DNA of 64,000 nt. It comes from Cordylochernes scorpioides. Its lineage: Eukaryota > Arthropoda > Arachnida > Pseudoscorpiones > Chernetidae. The translations under genes were made by a program, and so were the position numbers. Location of the stretch: NCBI GenBank assembly GCA_030710605.1, contig CP092884.1, positions 17,651,483-17,715,482 on the forward strand. Reading direction: 5' to 3'. Below, one piece after another: positions 44,670-54,827 of the stretch (the stretch's first letter is position 1; every line of letters begins with the position of its first letter). The notes beneath the pieces were generated by a model. The model was not told where the DNA came from. It did not search any database and was given only the letters and a program-made list of their open reading frames with translations.

Positions 44670-44984
44670 CAGTAAAACCCCTCTTTGGTAATCCCATTGG
44701 GACAGAGCTTTTAGTTCTCTATAGCCACGGTTTGGCCCTTTTTTTTTACTTTTCAAAATTTTTAGACTGTATAATTAAAAAACGGCCATTACACACAAGA
44801 AGAGGTTGCCTCTTAATTGTGGTCACTTTGTTTTAATTCCCCTAATTGACCAATTTCCTTACATTAATCCTGAATAAAAATAGAAATCATTAGATGATAG
44901 GTTCTTCTTATGATTAACATACATGTACCTCTACGTCTAATTTAAAAAAAAAATCAAGACAAATCCTAAGTTTTATTAAATATA
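44670..44984. repeat. Pogo-like terminal repeat fragment, copy A
   Basis: Starts TA then CAGTAAAACCCCTCTTTGG and includes ACAGAGCTTTTAGTTCTCTATAGCC. It is closely related to 47130-47391 over about 260 bp, including GGTCACTTTGTTTTAATTCC and TTAGATGATAGGTTCTTCTT. The CAGT start after TA and the nested inverted repeats resemble ends of pogo/Tigger-type Tc1-mariner elements. No transposase is present. Confidence 0.6.
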
Positions 44985-46853
44985 CAGTCGAACCTCTTTA
45001 ATTCAACACCCCAAGGGATCATAGCTTTTGGTTGAATTAAAGGAAGTGTTGAATTAAAGTCAGATGATTAGGTAATCATCTAACTCGCTAAAATAATATT
45101 TTTTTAAATAGCCTTGTAATATAAATTAATGATATTAATTGAAACCATTGTGTGTTTTTATTCTATTTTCATGATTAACATTTAGTATCAGGGACAAAAT
45201 GGCATTAATACATATTTTAGAAACATAAATAATTGTAACAAATAAATTTACAGGCAATGTGTTTCTTTTCAGTAATATAATCAAATATTAACTCTACAGA
45301 CATTAAAATATTAAATATAATATATTAAATAATATTTTATTCTAATTGAAAAATATAGCAGTTGAAAGGAAATAAATATGATAAATTAAAAGAAAATTTT
45401 AAAATATTATTTAAAATTATCACGAAGACAGATCTTTTAAAAAATTCCTTTATAGATGTCTGTTTTTGCACTGAAATCCTATTCAGGATGTATTCCAGAC
45501 GGTCATTTTGAAAAAACATGCATGTCTTTCTTCTTCTGAAATGTCTTTTAATAAATAAATTTTAACGTATTAAAGTCATCCACTGCTGCTGCAGGTATTA
45601 TTGATTTTGTGCTTAAATCTTTTATAATAACACAAATCGAATATTAAAATAAAATATTATCATAATCATTGTGGCTACATTTTATAAAGATTTATTTATT
45701 TAAAAGGAAATTATTTGTAAAATTTTAAAATAACTAAAATATTTTAATGCTGAAAATTAAAAAGAAAATAATATTAATAATTAGCGCACAAAGCTAGATT
45801 CACATGTAAAAAAAAATCAAAAAAAAAATAATAATAATAACAGAATAGAAATTCGGCTCAATCACAGACTGAGCCAGGGATGATATAGGCTCAACAGCGG
45901 CCCTTGCATCCCAGGCTTTCGCTGAAATCTAGATCCACACAGCCAGAAGGAATGATGCATTCTCCATGCACCGAGCGGCCATTGGTAGGCCCCTCGCGCC
46001 CGCCATTATGGTCTGGCTCCATGGGGTTGACCATTCACCCACAGGCGTCACCGAGAGTTCATTGGCAAGGTTGCTGACCGAGCCCCCTCGTTCGGACTTA
46101 GAAAGACCCGTCCTACGCTCCAATAGGACTCCGCCCCCTTTAGCCCTCGTACCCTTATCCAGTACTCCCTGAATCTGCCGTCGAATCAAGGACCTCTGAG
46201 GTACGAGGTTTACACGGGGCACCAACGTGAAGGCGGGAGGGTGGTACTGCTGTGTGCACCCCTTGGTTTTTCAACACCAGGCCTAGCCCTGGTGCAATTT
46301 CCGCGCACGGCAAGGACGCTCCCAATGGCGCACACACAGAGCGAAGACCCAAGAGTTTCAAGACACGTGCGCCTCGCCTCAGACAACCAAGGACAGACGG
46401 CCAGCTTACAGCATCACTGGACATCAGTCAGTGGCACCCCTACGGAGGACACACGCAGAGACGCCTCTCCACTCACTCCTCTAGAGTGATTGTAGAGGAC
46501 GGGAAAAACTTCTACCCCGTAATAATAATAACACTCGTGACATTGCGCAACGGCACTGCAAAGTGAAACTTAAACTAACAGAAACCAAAAGTGCGCAGGC
46601 GTGATCCTATCGGCGCCCGCCGATGCCGATCGTCGCCGCCATAATACCGTTTAGCGGTAAAGTTGTATGTAAAAAAAACATTCAACTGTCGAAATTCGAA
46701 TATTAAAATGGTCGAACTATCGGAACTGTCGTATTATCGATACTGTCGAATTACGGTTTGTTATTTGATAGGCTGGAGGTCGGGACATTAGAATATGGTC
46801 GAATTAAGGTAGAGTGTCGAATTTGCGTGTGTCGAATTAACGAGGTTATACTG
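44985..46853. mobile_element. Pogo/Tigger-like DNA transposon with GC-rich cargo
   Basis: 1869 bp flanked by TA (44983-44984 and 46854-46855). Terminal inverted repeats: left CAGTCGAACCTCTTTAATTC; right end, read inward, CAGTATAACCTCGTTAATTC. Subterminal repeats of GAATTAAAG and GTCGAATT words follow the family pattern. The left 850 bp are AT-rich. 45850-46640 is strikingly GC-rich and unlike either flank. No DDE transposase is recognised, so it is non-autonomous. Confidence 0.75.
45850..46640. other. GC-rich segment inside the pogo-like element
   Basis: About 790 bp of GC-rich sequence in an AT-rich transposon. Overlapping frames of 68-104 codons run on both strands (for example minus 45929-46225 and plus 46252-46566). 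None has a recognised domain. It may be captured host DNA. I could not match it to rRNA or any gene by eye. Confidence 0.4.
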
Positions 46854-46855
46854 TA

Positions 46856-47129
46856 TATTAATATGGAAATTTTTCTGGGAGGAAATTGATCAATAAGAAT
46901 AATGGTCACCTTCCCCGTCGAAATAGATGCCAGAATGCTGGTGTTGTGGCTTTTGTCACCGACTCAAGTCAGCTTGCAAATACTACATTGGATGGCACAT
47001 AGTTCTAGCGTCTATTTTGACAGAAGAGGCAACTCCCCCTTCATTCTTATAAATCATTTTCCTTCCAGTAAATTTTTCATCTATATTTTGGCCACAGATT
47101 TGGCCTAGCCACCTAAAACCTCTTTGACG
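46856..47129. other. Unassigned sequence
   Basis: Short stretch between the pogo-like element and the next repeat copy. Two overlapping frames of 67-68 codons on opposite strands have no recognised features. Confidence 0.35.
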
Positions 47130-47391
47130 AATTACCCCTCTATAGTGAACACCAATAAGACAGAGCTTTTGGTTCACTATAGCCACGGTTTGACTATTTT
47201 TTTTTTTTTACTTTTCAAAATTTTTAGACCGTATAATTAAAGGACAGCCATACACACAAGAAGAGGCTTCCTCTTAATAGTGGTCACTTTGTTTTAATTC
47301 CCTTAATTGACCAATTTCCTTACATTAATACTGAATAATAATAGAAATCATTAGATGATAGGTTCTTCTTATCATTAACATACATGTACCT
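47130..47391. repeat. Pogo-like terminal repeat fragment, copy B
   Basis: Second copy of 44670-44984. It has a perfect 11-bp inverted repeat CTATAGTGAAC/GTTCACTATAG around CACCAATAAGACAGAGCTTT, the internal hairpin typical of pogo-like ends. The match to copy A stops at TGTACCTC, exactly where the hAT element begins. Confidence 0.6.
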
Positions 47392-48768
47392 CAAGCATGT
47401 CAAACTAGCAGCCCGCGGGCCTCATGCGGCCCACAACGAATAAATTTGCGGCCCACCAGATAATATATTACAATTAAAAAAATTATAAATAAAAAAAATA
47501 ATAATAATAATTTGTAACCTAATTTTTTAAAATTGTAATTATACATAATTTATTTATTAATAAAGAACCACTGGTCGCCATACATAAGTCGTAAGTTTTG
47601 ATAATATTATACCTACATACATAACGTATGTACATCGCCATAAGTATTGTGTGCCTTAAAGTTTAAAGAAAATATTCTTTCGGAGTACTAGAATTTTTTT
47701 TTTTTTTCACGTTCAATAATTTGTTCAGTTATTCTGTGTCTGGTAAGTTAAAAAATATTAATTTAAAAAATATATATATATTAATTAAAACGTTTTATTA
47801 TTTTGTGTTAGCAATTACTAATTTTTTTTCAGACCTTTGTATTCAATATGTCTTCATCAAAACCAAGTGGCAGTAAAACTAAACAAAAAATTGCTGACGA
47901 ACATAGGAATTTTCAAGAAAAGTGGGAATTAGAGTATTTTTGCTCTGAAGTAAAAGATAAAATCATCTGCTTGATATGTAATAATGCTATTAATGTACTA
48001 AAATTATATAACATTAAACGTCATTATGAACAACATAAATCAAAATATGATACCTACGAAGGTTTAATGAGACAAGAAAAGTTAAAAGAGTTCAAGTTGG
48101 GAATGAAAAAACAACAGTTTATGTTTACTAAAGTATCACAAGAGAGTGAAGCGGCGGTGCATGCAAGCTACGTTATATCGGAGATGAGAGCTAAACACTC
48201 AAAACCTTTTACTGAAGGTGATTTCATCAAGGAATGTTTAATTAAAGCTGCAGAAATTGTTTGTCCTGGAAGTGTGAAGACGTTTCAAGCAATATCTTTG
48301 TCTCGAAATACCGTTGTGGAAAGAGTTACTGATATGGCCAGAAATTTAAATGATCAGATAAAAGAAAAATCATCTTGTTTCGAAGCATTTTCCATTGCCT
48401 GTGATGAGAGTACGGACATTGGGGGCGTAGCTCAGTTAGCTGTTTTTTTTTTTCGAGCTTGTGACACTGATTTCAACATTTTTGAGGAATTATTGGAACT
48501 AGTACCGATGCATGGCACTACTACAGGAGAAGATATATTTAATTGCGTTTATGATCTTCTGCAAAAATACAATTTACCTCAATCAAAATTGACTTCTGTA
48601 GCAACAGATGAGCTCCTTCAATGACTGGAAAAACCAACGGTTTCGTAGCATTACTGCGAAAAAAACTAAGTGAAATTTCTAATGGTTCAAATATTCATCA
48701 TACGCATTGAATTATACATCAGGAAGTATTATGTACGAAGGTAATAAGAATGGAAAATGTGTTGACAC
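47392..48768 (+). mobile_element. hAT transposon, 3'-truncated
   Basis: The left end CAAGCATGTCAAACTAGCAG and the following CCCGCGGGCC/GCGGCCCAC hairpin are in the style of hAT-Charlie-type terminal repeats (CAGNGGTGTCAAACT). A transposase frame follows. The sequence is cut off at 48768/48769 by LTR-derived sequence, so the right end and the 8-bp target duplication cannot be checked. Confidence 0.7.
47848..48624 (+). pseudogene. hAT transposase N-terminal part, frameshifted
   Basis: 258 codons from ATG. A BED-type zinc finger at residues 41-63 has C41-x2-C44 and H59-x3-H63 and would bind the element ends. CDESTDIGGVAQLAVFF near residue 190 is the first catalytic-Asp block of the hAT RNase H-like fold. 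The protein resembles the ZBED/GTF2IRD2-like group of hAT transposases in layout. The frame ends early: one base is missing around 48610, after which the usual SMTGKTNGF continuation is readable in another frame with a further stop near 48708. Typical transposases of this group exceed 550 residues, so the dimerisation region and last catalytic Glu are lost. The expected action is cut-and-paste in the nucleus. Confidence 0.8.
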
Positions 48769-48836
48769 TGTAAGATTCCCACTTACGTTCCATTTTTGGA
48801 AACGTTTCTATCTTAGCCTGGCTAGCTTAAAGTAGT
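48769..48836. repeat. LTR-end fragment related to the giant element
   Basis: TGTAAGATTCCCACTTACGT and the next 50 bases match the TGTAAG end of the 1817-bp LTRs with about 80 percent identity by eye. The match is interrupted by the Penelope-like cluster and resumes at about 63012 with CGGTAAATATAGTATACACC. Confidence 0.75.
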
Positions 48837-50114
48837 TTCAATATATATATATATATATATATATATAATAATAAATAGTTATTTAATTTTGTAGTCCAGT
48901 TTTGTATTAAAATTATCTTCACTATTATGATCATTTAAATACAAATTATAAAATTTGTAAAATGTTATTAATTTGTAGATAGAGAGAGAAAAAAAAAAAT
49001 CCATTACTTCTTTTACATCCTCAAGTTAATTATATATTTATAATTAATAACAATAAAAAAAATTAACAAAGTAACGTCTATTACATCGGCTTTTACACGT
49101 CATTCAGACATACTCTAATCCTATATATAGAATAATCGAAGAGATAATATATATAATAGTTAGAAAAAAGAGAGAAAGACAGAACCATGCACTTTTAATC
49201 AAACTAATAATAAGGGAAAAAAAAAGAGTTTTATAAAGAAGGTAGATAAAATTGTTAGTATATATATATATATTTTTTTATGATTTTATGTTTTATCCTT
49301 TTTTTTTTTTTTTTTTTAAAGATTTTTAAAGGTTTTTTTATTTTATAATATGATTATAAATAGTTGTATTTAGTAATATATCTATAGTATGAATTAACAT
49401 TTGTTATAAGTTTGGATATTATGTTTTGAAACCCTAATGGTAGACCAGACATACACAAAAAACTTTAAATTGAAATAAATTGGAAAAAGAGATCTGCTGA
49501 AACGGGGATCATCAGATAAAATTTCAGCGACATTTCAACCCCTCCTTTATTATGTCATAGATCTCTTTTAAACCGTATTTTATGTGTTAATATTAAGTTG
49601 TTTCAGTGAAATATTTAAATGAACATATAACAGATACCAGTGTTAACAAATTCAAACTGTAAACCTACCTTGACCGCTGCGTCCTCCATTGTGTATATCT
49701 ATTTCTGGCTTGCACATGTCGCGGGAGGGGAATGTCCCCCCACATTTCAAATTTAGACCATTTCTTCAGAATTTTTTTGAACAACAAGAAAATTAAAGAA
49801 GATAGGAAAAATAGTTAAAGGAAGAAAGCTAAGTTTTATAATCTTTACAGATAGTTATATCAAAATAACTGATTTAACACTTAATCATCTTTTAATATTC
49901 CTTTAAAAAGGCAAATTATAAGAGTTTAATAAAGCTATTAATTGTGCAAGTTCATCTTTATTTAACTTCCATTTTCCTCCCCAGAAATTGGAGATTAAAC
50001 AAAAATGAAATATATACTTTAAAACTTTAAAAATCTTGTGAAAAAATCTTTTAATCAGTTATTTAATAAAAGTTTAATTAACTGTTAAAGATTATAAATT
50101 TGTTTTAGTTAATA

Positions 50115-52589
50115 TTAAGAGAAATTATAGAAAGTTGATTTCATAAATGGATATTTCCATTTATTTTTTTTAAAATATTTTATAATTGATATACTGTTGA
50201 AATATTTTACTTGTTTGATACTAAATTTGTTTTTAATAAATTCCATGTTTAAATTTTTAACATCTTCTATGAAATTATCTAATATATTATTTATTCTATA
50301 AAATCTTAGAAACTGACCATAATATATACCTTTACAGCAATTTAATGATATATTAGAATTCATATTACAGTATTTTATAATATTGAAATTATAATTACTC
50401 TTTTTATTATAAACTCTAACAGCACTATTTGTAAGGTCTATATTCAAGTCTAAAAAGTTAACTTTTTTGTTTCTATAAATTTTTTCATTGTTCTTAAGTT
50501 TCAAGTATTTAGGATATATTTCAGGTATTAATTTTTTAAACAGTGGATTATTAAATATTATTATGTCATCTACATATCGGAATATTTGCCAATTAATATT
50601 ATTTTGTAGAAAGTATTCTCTTTCGTACCAGAACAATATTAAATTTGCTAGTAACGGACTAGAAGAAGTACCCATGGGAACGCCTTCTGATTGAATATAT
50701 ATTTTATTTTTAAATTCTATATAGTTAAAATTTAAAAATGTTTCCAGTAGAGTTTTTGCTGTTTTAAGATCTAATTTAAATGTTTTATATTTGTTATGAA
50801 TAATTTTAATGTAGAAAGTTTTGTCATTAATTAATTCATTAAATAAATTGGTTATTTTATTATTTAGATCTCTTAAATTTATTTTAGAATATAGGTCCTC
50901 AAAGTCAAATGTGTGTACTGTTTCAATATTTGTCCAATTGTTCATTAAATAATTAATGATTTTTTTATTTGAGTCGATAAATTTATAATTATATTTATTA
51001 GTTAATTTATTTATAATAAATTGTAGTGTTGAGGCTAATTGTATATCAATATTTTTTATGACTGAATTTATACCAGATGTGATTGTTCTGAAATAAATAG
51101 GTTTTTTGTGTAGTTTAGGAATTATATAGAACTTTGGTATGTTTGGATTTTTGTGGTTATTATAAATTTTTAGTGAATTTTCAACATTTTTGATGTCTTT
51201 TTTGATTTTTGTGCCTGTAGTTCTAGCAAAAGTGTATTTATGATTATTATCAATTTCCTTTTTTAGTATATCGTGGTATAGATTTTTACAAATTAAAGAT
51301 AAATTATTGGGACATTTATCTATAGGAGTGATAATATAGTCCTTCTGTAAATTAATTATATTTTCTTTGAAAGAAGGAATGTCTGAATTGGGTTTTGTGT
51401 ATTTAAGTGTATTATTATAATAATTTAAAATTTCCTTTTTAATATTATGTTTCCATTCCAGAAAAGTAAATTCTGGAATACTGTATTTTATACTAGTTTT
51501 ATTTATGAAAATATCTATATCTTTTAATATAGATTTAATTGTATTATTATAATTGTGTTTAATTTGAGGTATATATTTATACCCTTTATTTAAAATTTCT
51601 TGATATTCTGGATTTAAAAAAGAAAAGTTGCTAGTTAATATATGACCTGAGTACTTATATTTATCAATATAGTTGTTGCAATTACATTTAATTTTTTTAA
51701 AATTTGCCAAATTATTAATAAATTGGTTATAATTGCAAACTAAATTACCTATATTTTTATTGTATCTCCAGATTGTTTTAAAATTTAAATTTTTTATAGG
51801 GAAAAGATTATTGATGATTTGGTTATTAAAAATATCATTAAATTTAATATGATTAAATAAATTGTTATTAAATTTAATGATAATATTAATGTTATTAGTA
51901 TTTTGTTTAATTTTTCTGTATTTAAAGATGTCGTGTGTGATATCTATTAATCTGTTAGTCAGATTATGAATTTTAATATATTCTATGAGTTTGATAAATT
52001 TATTATTATTTAGTTTAAATAATGTTTTAATAAATTTATCGACGAAGTTGTTAGTGTACATTTGTTTTGGGTCCAGTAATTCTTCAAATTCAATGTAACC
52101 TAATTTATTTGTAGTTTTACCTCTAGTTTTATTAGGTTTAGTTTTAAATTCATTTTTATATTTGCAACTGATTTCATAAGTTGAAATTTCTTCTGTTTGT
52201 GGTTTGTATGTGTAGTTTAATTCGTCGTTAAGTCCATAAGGGAATAATGTGTTGTGTTTATAAATGTAGTTGTTTTCTAATAATAGTCGTTGTTTTTTGT
52301 TTTGACCTATGTCTAGTATTTCTATCTTAAAGTTGTTAAAAGTATGTAATTGATTGTGTTCTTTCATATATATATTACCAATTGATTTTTTAGCGTGGTT
52401 TCTATGTAGGTTTATTCGTATATTTAATGGGTTACAAGTTTGTCCTATATATGATAGTTGACAAATTTGGCATGTTAATTTATAAATAGTATTCACTAAT
52501 TTACAACTAGTTGTTTGAAAAGTGTCATGGTTCTTAAGAGAGGGACAAGTTTGACAATTTTTTCTTAGGCAATTCTTAGCGAGTTTAAA
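50115..52589 (-). CDS. Permuted Penelope-like protein (GIY-YIG then RT), copy 1
   Basis: The frame is open from 52589 to the stop at 50115. Read from the GTG at 52496 it is 793 codons, but no ATG lies in the first part. An AG acceptor at 52575-52576 could join it to an upstream exon. Cysteines precede the GIY-YIG fold (CLRKNCQTC upstream; CQIC just inside). The endonuclease covers residues 1-95: IYK and YIGQT strands, arginine in IRINLHRNH, and the metal-binding Glu in LLLENNYIYK, then PYGLNDE. A long Asn/Lys-rich region follows. The RT occupies about residues 465-720: IPKFYIIPKLHKKPI, TFDFEDLYSKI (motif A), GVPMGTSSSPLLANL (B), FRYVDDIIIF (C). There is no C-terminal endonuclease. It would nick target DNA and prime reverse transcription there. 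All key residues appear intact, but the inverted copy lacks the upstream leader. Confidence 0.9.
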   Translation of the reverse strand, partial: FKLAKNCLRKNCQTCPSLKNHDTFQTTSCKLVNTIYKLTCQICQLSYIGQTCNPLNIRINLHRNHAKKSIGNIYMKEHNQLHTFNNFKIEILDIGQNKKQRLLLENNYIYKHNTLFPYGLNDELNYTYKPQTEEISTYEISCKYKNEFKTKPNKTRGKTTNKLGYIEFEELLDPKQMYTNNFVDKFIKTLFKLNNNKFIKLIEYIKIHNLTNRLIDITHDIFKYRKIKQNTNNINIIIKFNNNLFNHIKFNDIFNNQIINNLFPIKNLNFKTIWRYNKNIGNLVCNYNQFINNLANFKKIKCNCNNYIDKYKYSGHILTSNFSFLNPEYQEILNKGYKYIPQIKHNYNNTIKSILKDIDIFINKTSIKYSIPEFTFLEWKHNIKKEILNYYNNTLKYTKPNSDIPSFKENIINLQKDYIITPIDKCPNNLSLICKNLYHDILKKEIDNNHKYTFARTTGTKIKKDIKNVENSLKIYNNHKNPNIPKFYIIPKLHKKPIYFRTITSGINSVIKNIDIQLASTLQFIINKLTNKYNYKFIDSNKKIINYLMNNWTNIETVHTFDFEDLYSKINLRDLNNKITNLFNELINDKTFYIKIIHNKYKTFKLDLKTAKTLLETFLNFNYIEFKNKIYIQSEGVPMGTSSSPLLANLILFWYEREYFLQNNINWQIFRYVDDIIIFNNPLFKKLIPEIYPKYLKLKNNEKIYRNKKVNFLDLNIDLTNSAVRVYNKKSNYNFNIIKYCNMNSNISLNCCKGIYYGQFLRFYRINNILDNFIEDVKNLNMEFIKNKFSIKQVKYFNSISIIKYFKKNKWKYPFMKSTFYNFS

Positions 52590-53364
52590 TTAACATAAAA
52601 GAGGTGCTAACACTAATATGTTTGTAGTTTTTTTTAGTTTTTTTAGTTTGTTATTCTTATGAATTTTTTAAATATATTTTACTTAATTGTTTTTGTGGTG
52701 ATAAAATTTGTAATAAATTGAATAATTAATCTATAAATATATAGATATTACTGTTTGTTATCTGTTATATTTTTAAGAATAACTAATAAAAAAAACATCT
52801 TTAAACTAACAAAAACACTGAAAAAAACAAAAGTTCTGAAATTATTTTTTTTTTCTAGAATTACTTTTATAATTTAATTTTTAATAATCAAACAATGAAA
52901 GATAATTAAAATTTGTATGAAGATTTATTTATATTAGAATATCTAATATAATTTAATTTGTATATTATGTTATATACTACTATTATTATTATATATGTTA
53001 TATACTACTATTATACTACTATTAACTAAAACAAATTTATAATCTTTAACAGTTAATTAAACTTTTATTAAATAACTGATTAAAAGATTTTTTCACAAGA
53101 TTTTTAAAGTTTTAAAGTATATATTTCATTTTTGTTTAATCTCCAATTTCTGGGGAGGAAAATGGAAGTTAAATAAAGATGAACTTGCACAATTAATAGC
53201 TTTATTAAACTCTTATAATTTGCCTTTTTAAAGGAATATTAAAAGATGATTAAGTGTTAAATCAGTTATTTTGATATAACTATCTGTAAAGATTATAAAA
53301 CTTAGCTTTCTTCCTTTAACTATTTTTCCTATCTTCTTTAATTTTCTTGTTGTTCAAAAAAATT

Positions 53365-53403
53365 CTGAAGAAATGGTCTAAATTTGAAATGTGGGGGGAC
53401 ATT
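53365..53403 (+). ncRNA. Hammerhead-like motif in the pseudo-LTR
   Basis: CTGAAGA, an AT-rich potential stem AAT/ATT, GAAA, then ATGT-GGGGGG-ACAT followed by T. The ATGT/ACAT mini-stem after GAAA is the same as in the 17910 and 18237 motifs. Repeated at 57649, 61941 and inverted near 49783. Type I hammerheads with short stem III are known in Penelope-like pseudo-LTRs. Stem II is weak and no stem I is evident. Confidence 0.3.
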
Positions 53404-53444
53404 CCCCTCCCGCGACATGTGCAAGCCAGAAATAGATATACACA

Positions 53445-53465
53445 ATGGAGGACGCAGCGGTCAAG
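53445..53465 (+). other. Putative 7-codon first exon with splice donor
   Basis: ATG GAG GAC GCA GCG GTC AAG, then GTAGGT. The ATG has A at -3 and G at +4, a good initiation context. AAG|GTAGGT is a good donor. GC-rich codons stand out in the AT-rich element. Joining to an AG acceptor at 54841-54842 would keep the frame of the GIY-YIG/RT protein, which otherwise lacks an ATG. The same arrangement occurs at 57729-57749 (acceptor 59134-59135), and the exon alone at 62021-62041 and, inverted, 49669-49689. Splicing is inferred only. Confidence 0.45.
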
Positions 53466-54827
53466 GTAGGTTTACAGTTTGAATTTGTTAACACTGGTAT
53501 CTGTTATATGTTCATTTAAATATTTCACTGAAACAACTTAATATTAACACATAAAATACGGTTTAAAAGAGATCTATGACATAATAAAGGAGGGGTTGAA
53601 ATGTCGCTGAAATTTTATCTGATGATCCCCGTTTCAGCAGATCTCTTTTTCCAATTTATTTCAATTTAAAGTTTTTTGTGTATGTCTGGTCTACCATTAG
53701 GGTTTCAAAACATAATATCCAAACTTATAACAAATGTTAATTCATACTATATATATATTACTAAATACAACTATTTATAATCATATTATAAAATAAAAAA
53801 ACCTTTAAAAATCTTTAAAAAAAAAAAAAAAAGGATAAAACATAAAATCATAAAAAAATATATATATATATACTAACAATTTTATCTACCTTCTTTATAA
53901 AACTCTTTTTTTTTTCCCTTATTATTAGTTTGATTAAAAGTGCATGGTTCTGTCTTTCTCTCTTTTTTCTAACTATTATATATATTATCTCTTCGATTAT
54001 TCTATATATAGGATTAGAGTATGTCTGAATGACGTGTAAAAGCCGATGTAATAGACGTTACTTTGTTAATTTTTTTTATTGTTATTAATTATAAATATAT
54101 AATTAACTTGAGGATGTAAAAGAAGTAATGGATTTTTTTTTTTCTCTCTCTATCTACAAATTAATAACATTTTACAAATTTTATAATTTGTATTTAAATG
54201 ATCATAATAGTGAAGATAATTTTAATACAAAACTGGACTACAAAATTAAATAACTATTTATTATTATAATTAATTTAGATTTAGCTTGCTAATCTAATCA
54301 AATCTAACTGATATAAGTTATCATTATTATCAGTTTGCTCCTTAAATTTTTTAAAATTAGAATCACTGTTATAATTTTGTTATATAGTTTCTACACTATA
54401 TTAATTCATATGAGCTTGCTCTATGATATATTTTTTTTATATATAACATAATATACAAATTAAATTATATTAGATATTCTAATATAAATAAATCTTCATA
54501 CAAATTTTAATTATCTTTCATTGTTTGATTATTAAAAATTAAATTATAAAAGTAATTCTAGAAAAAAAAAATAATTTCAGAACTTTTGTTTTTTTCAGTG
54601 TTTTTGTTAGTTTAAAGATGTTTTTTTTTATTAGTTATTCTTAAAAATATAACAGATAACAAACAGTAATATCTATATATTTATAGATTAATTATTCAAT
54701 TTATTACAAATTTTATCACCACAAAAACAATTAAGTAAAATATATTTAAAAAATTCATAAGAATAACAAACTAAAAAAACTAAAAAAAACTACAAACATA
54801 TTAGTGTTAGCACCTCTTTTATGTTAA

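Larger units (their letters stand above)
53021..54827 (+). repeat. Penelope-like pseudo-LTR, first plus-strand copy
   Basis: The same sequence as the inter-ORF region 57305-59120, placed upstream of copy 2. It starts with ATTAACTAAAACAAATTTAT, which normally follows the stop codon, so it is the 3' region of a truncated upstream unit. Inside: a hammerhead-like motif (53365-53403), a GC-rich island with the putative first exon (53445-53465), a GCTGAAA/TTTCAGC hairpin (about 53607-53640), poly(A) and TA runs, then AT-rich leader. Confidence 0.8.

Noticed and set aside
45929..46566. Ribosomal RNA fragment in the GC-rich cargo
   Set aside because: Some short words looked rDNA-like, but I could not align any conserved rRNA core.
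50488..50694. 68-codon frame opposite each Penelope-like ORF (also near 56724-56930 and 61016-61222)
   Set aside because: Antisense shadow of the RT motif B-C region, identical in all copies because the elements are.
53600..53645. CTGATGA in the pseudo-LTR hairpin as a hammerhead core
   Set aside because: It sits in the loop of GCTGAAA/TTTCAGC with no GAAA after it, and only 17 bases separate it from the preceding GAAA, so no hammerhead fold is possible.
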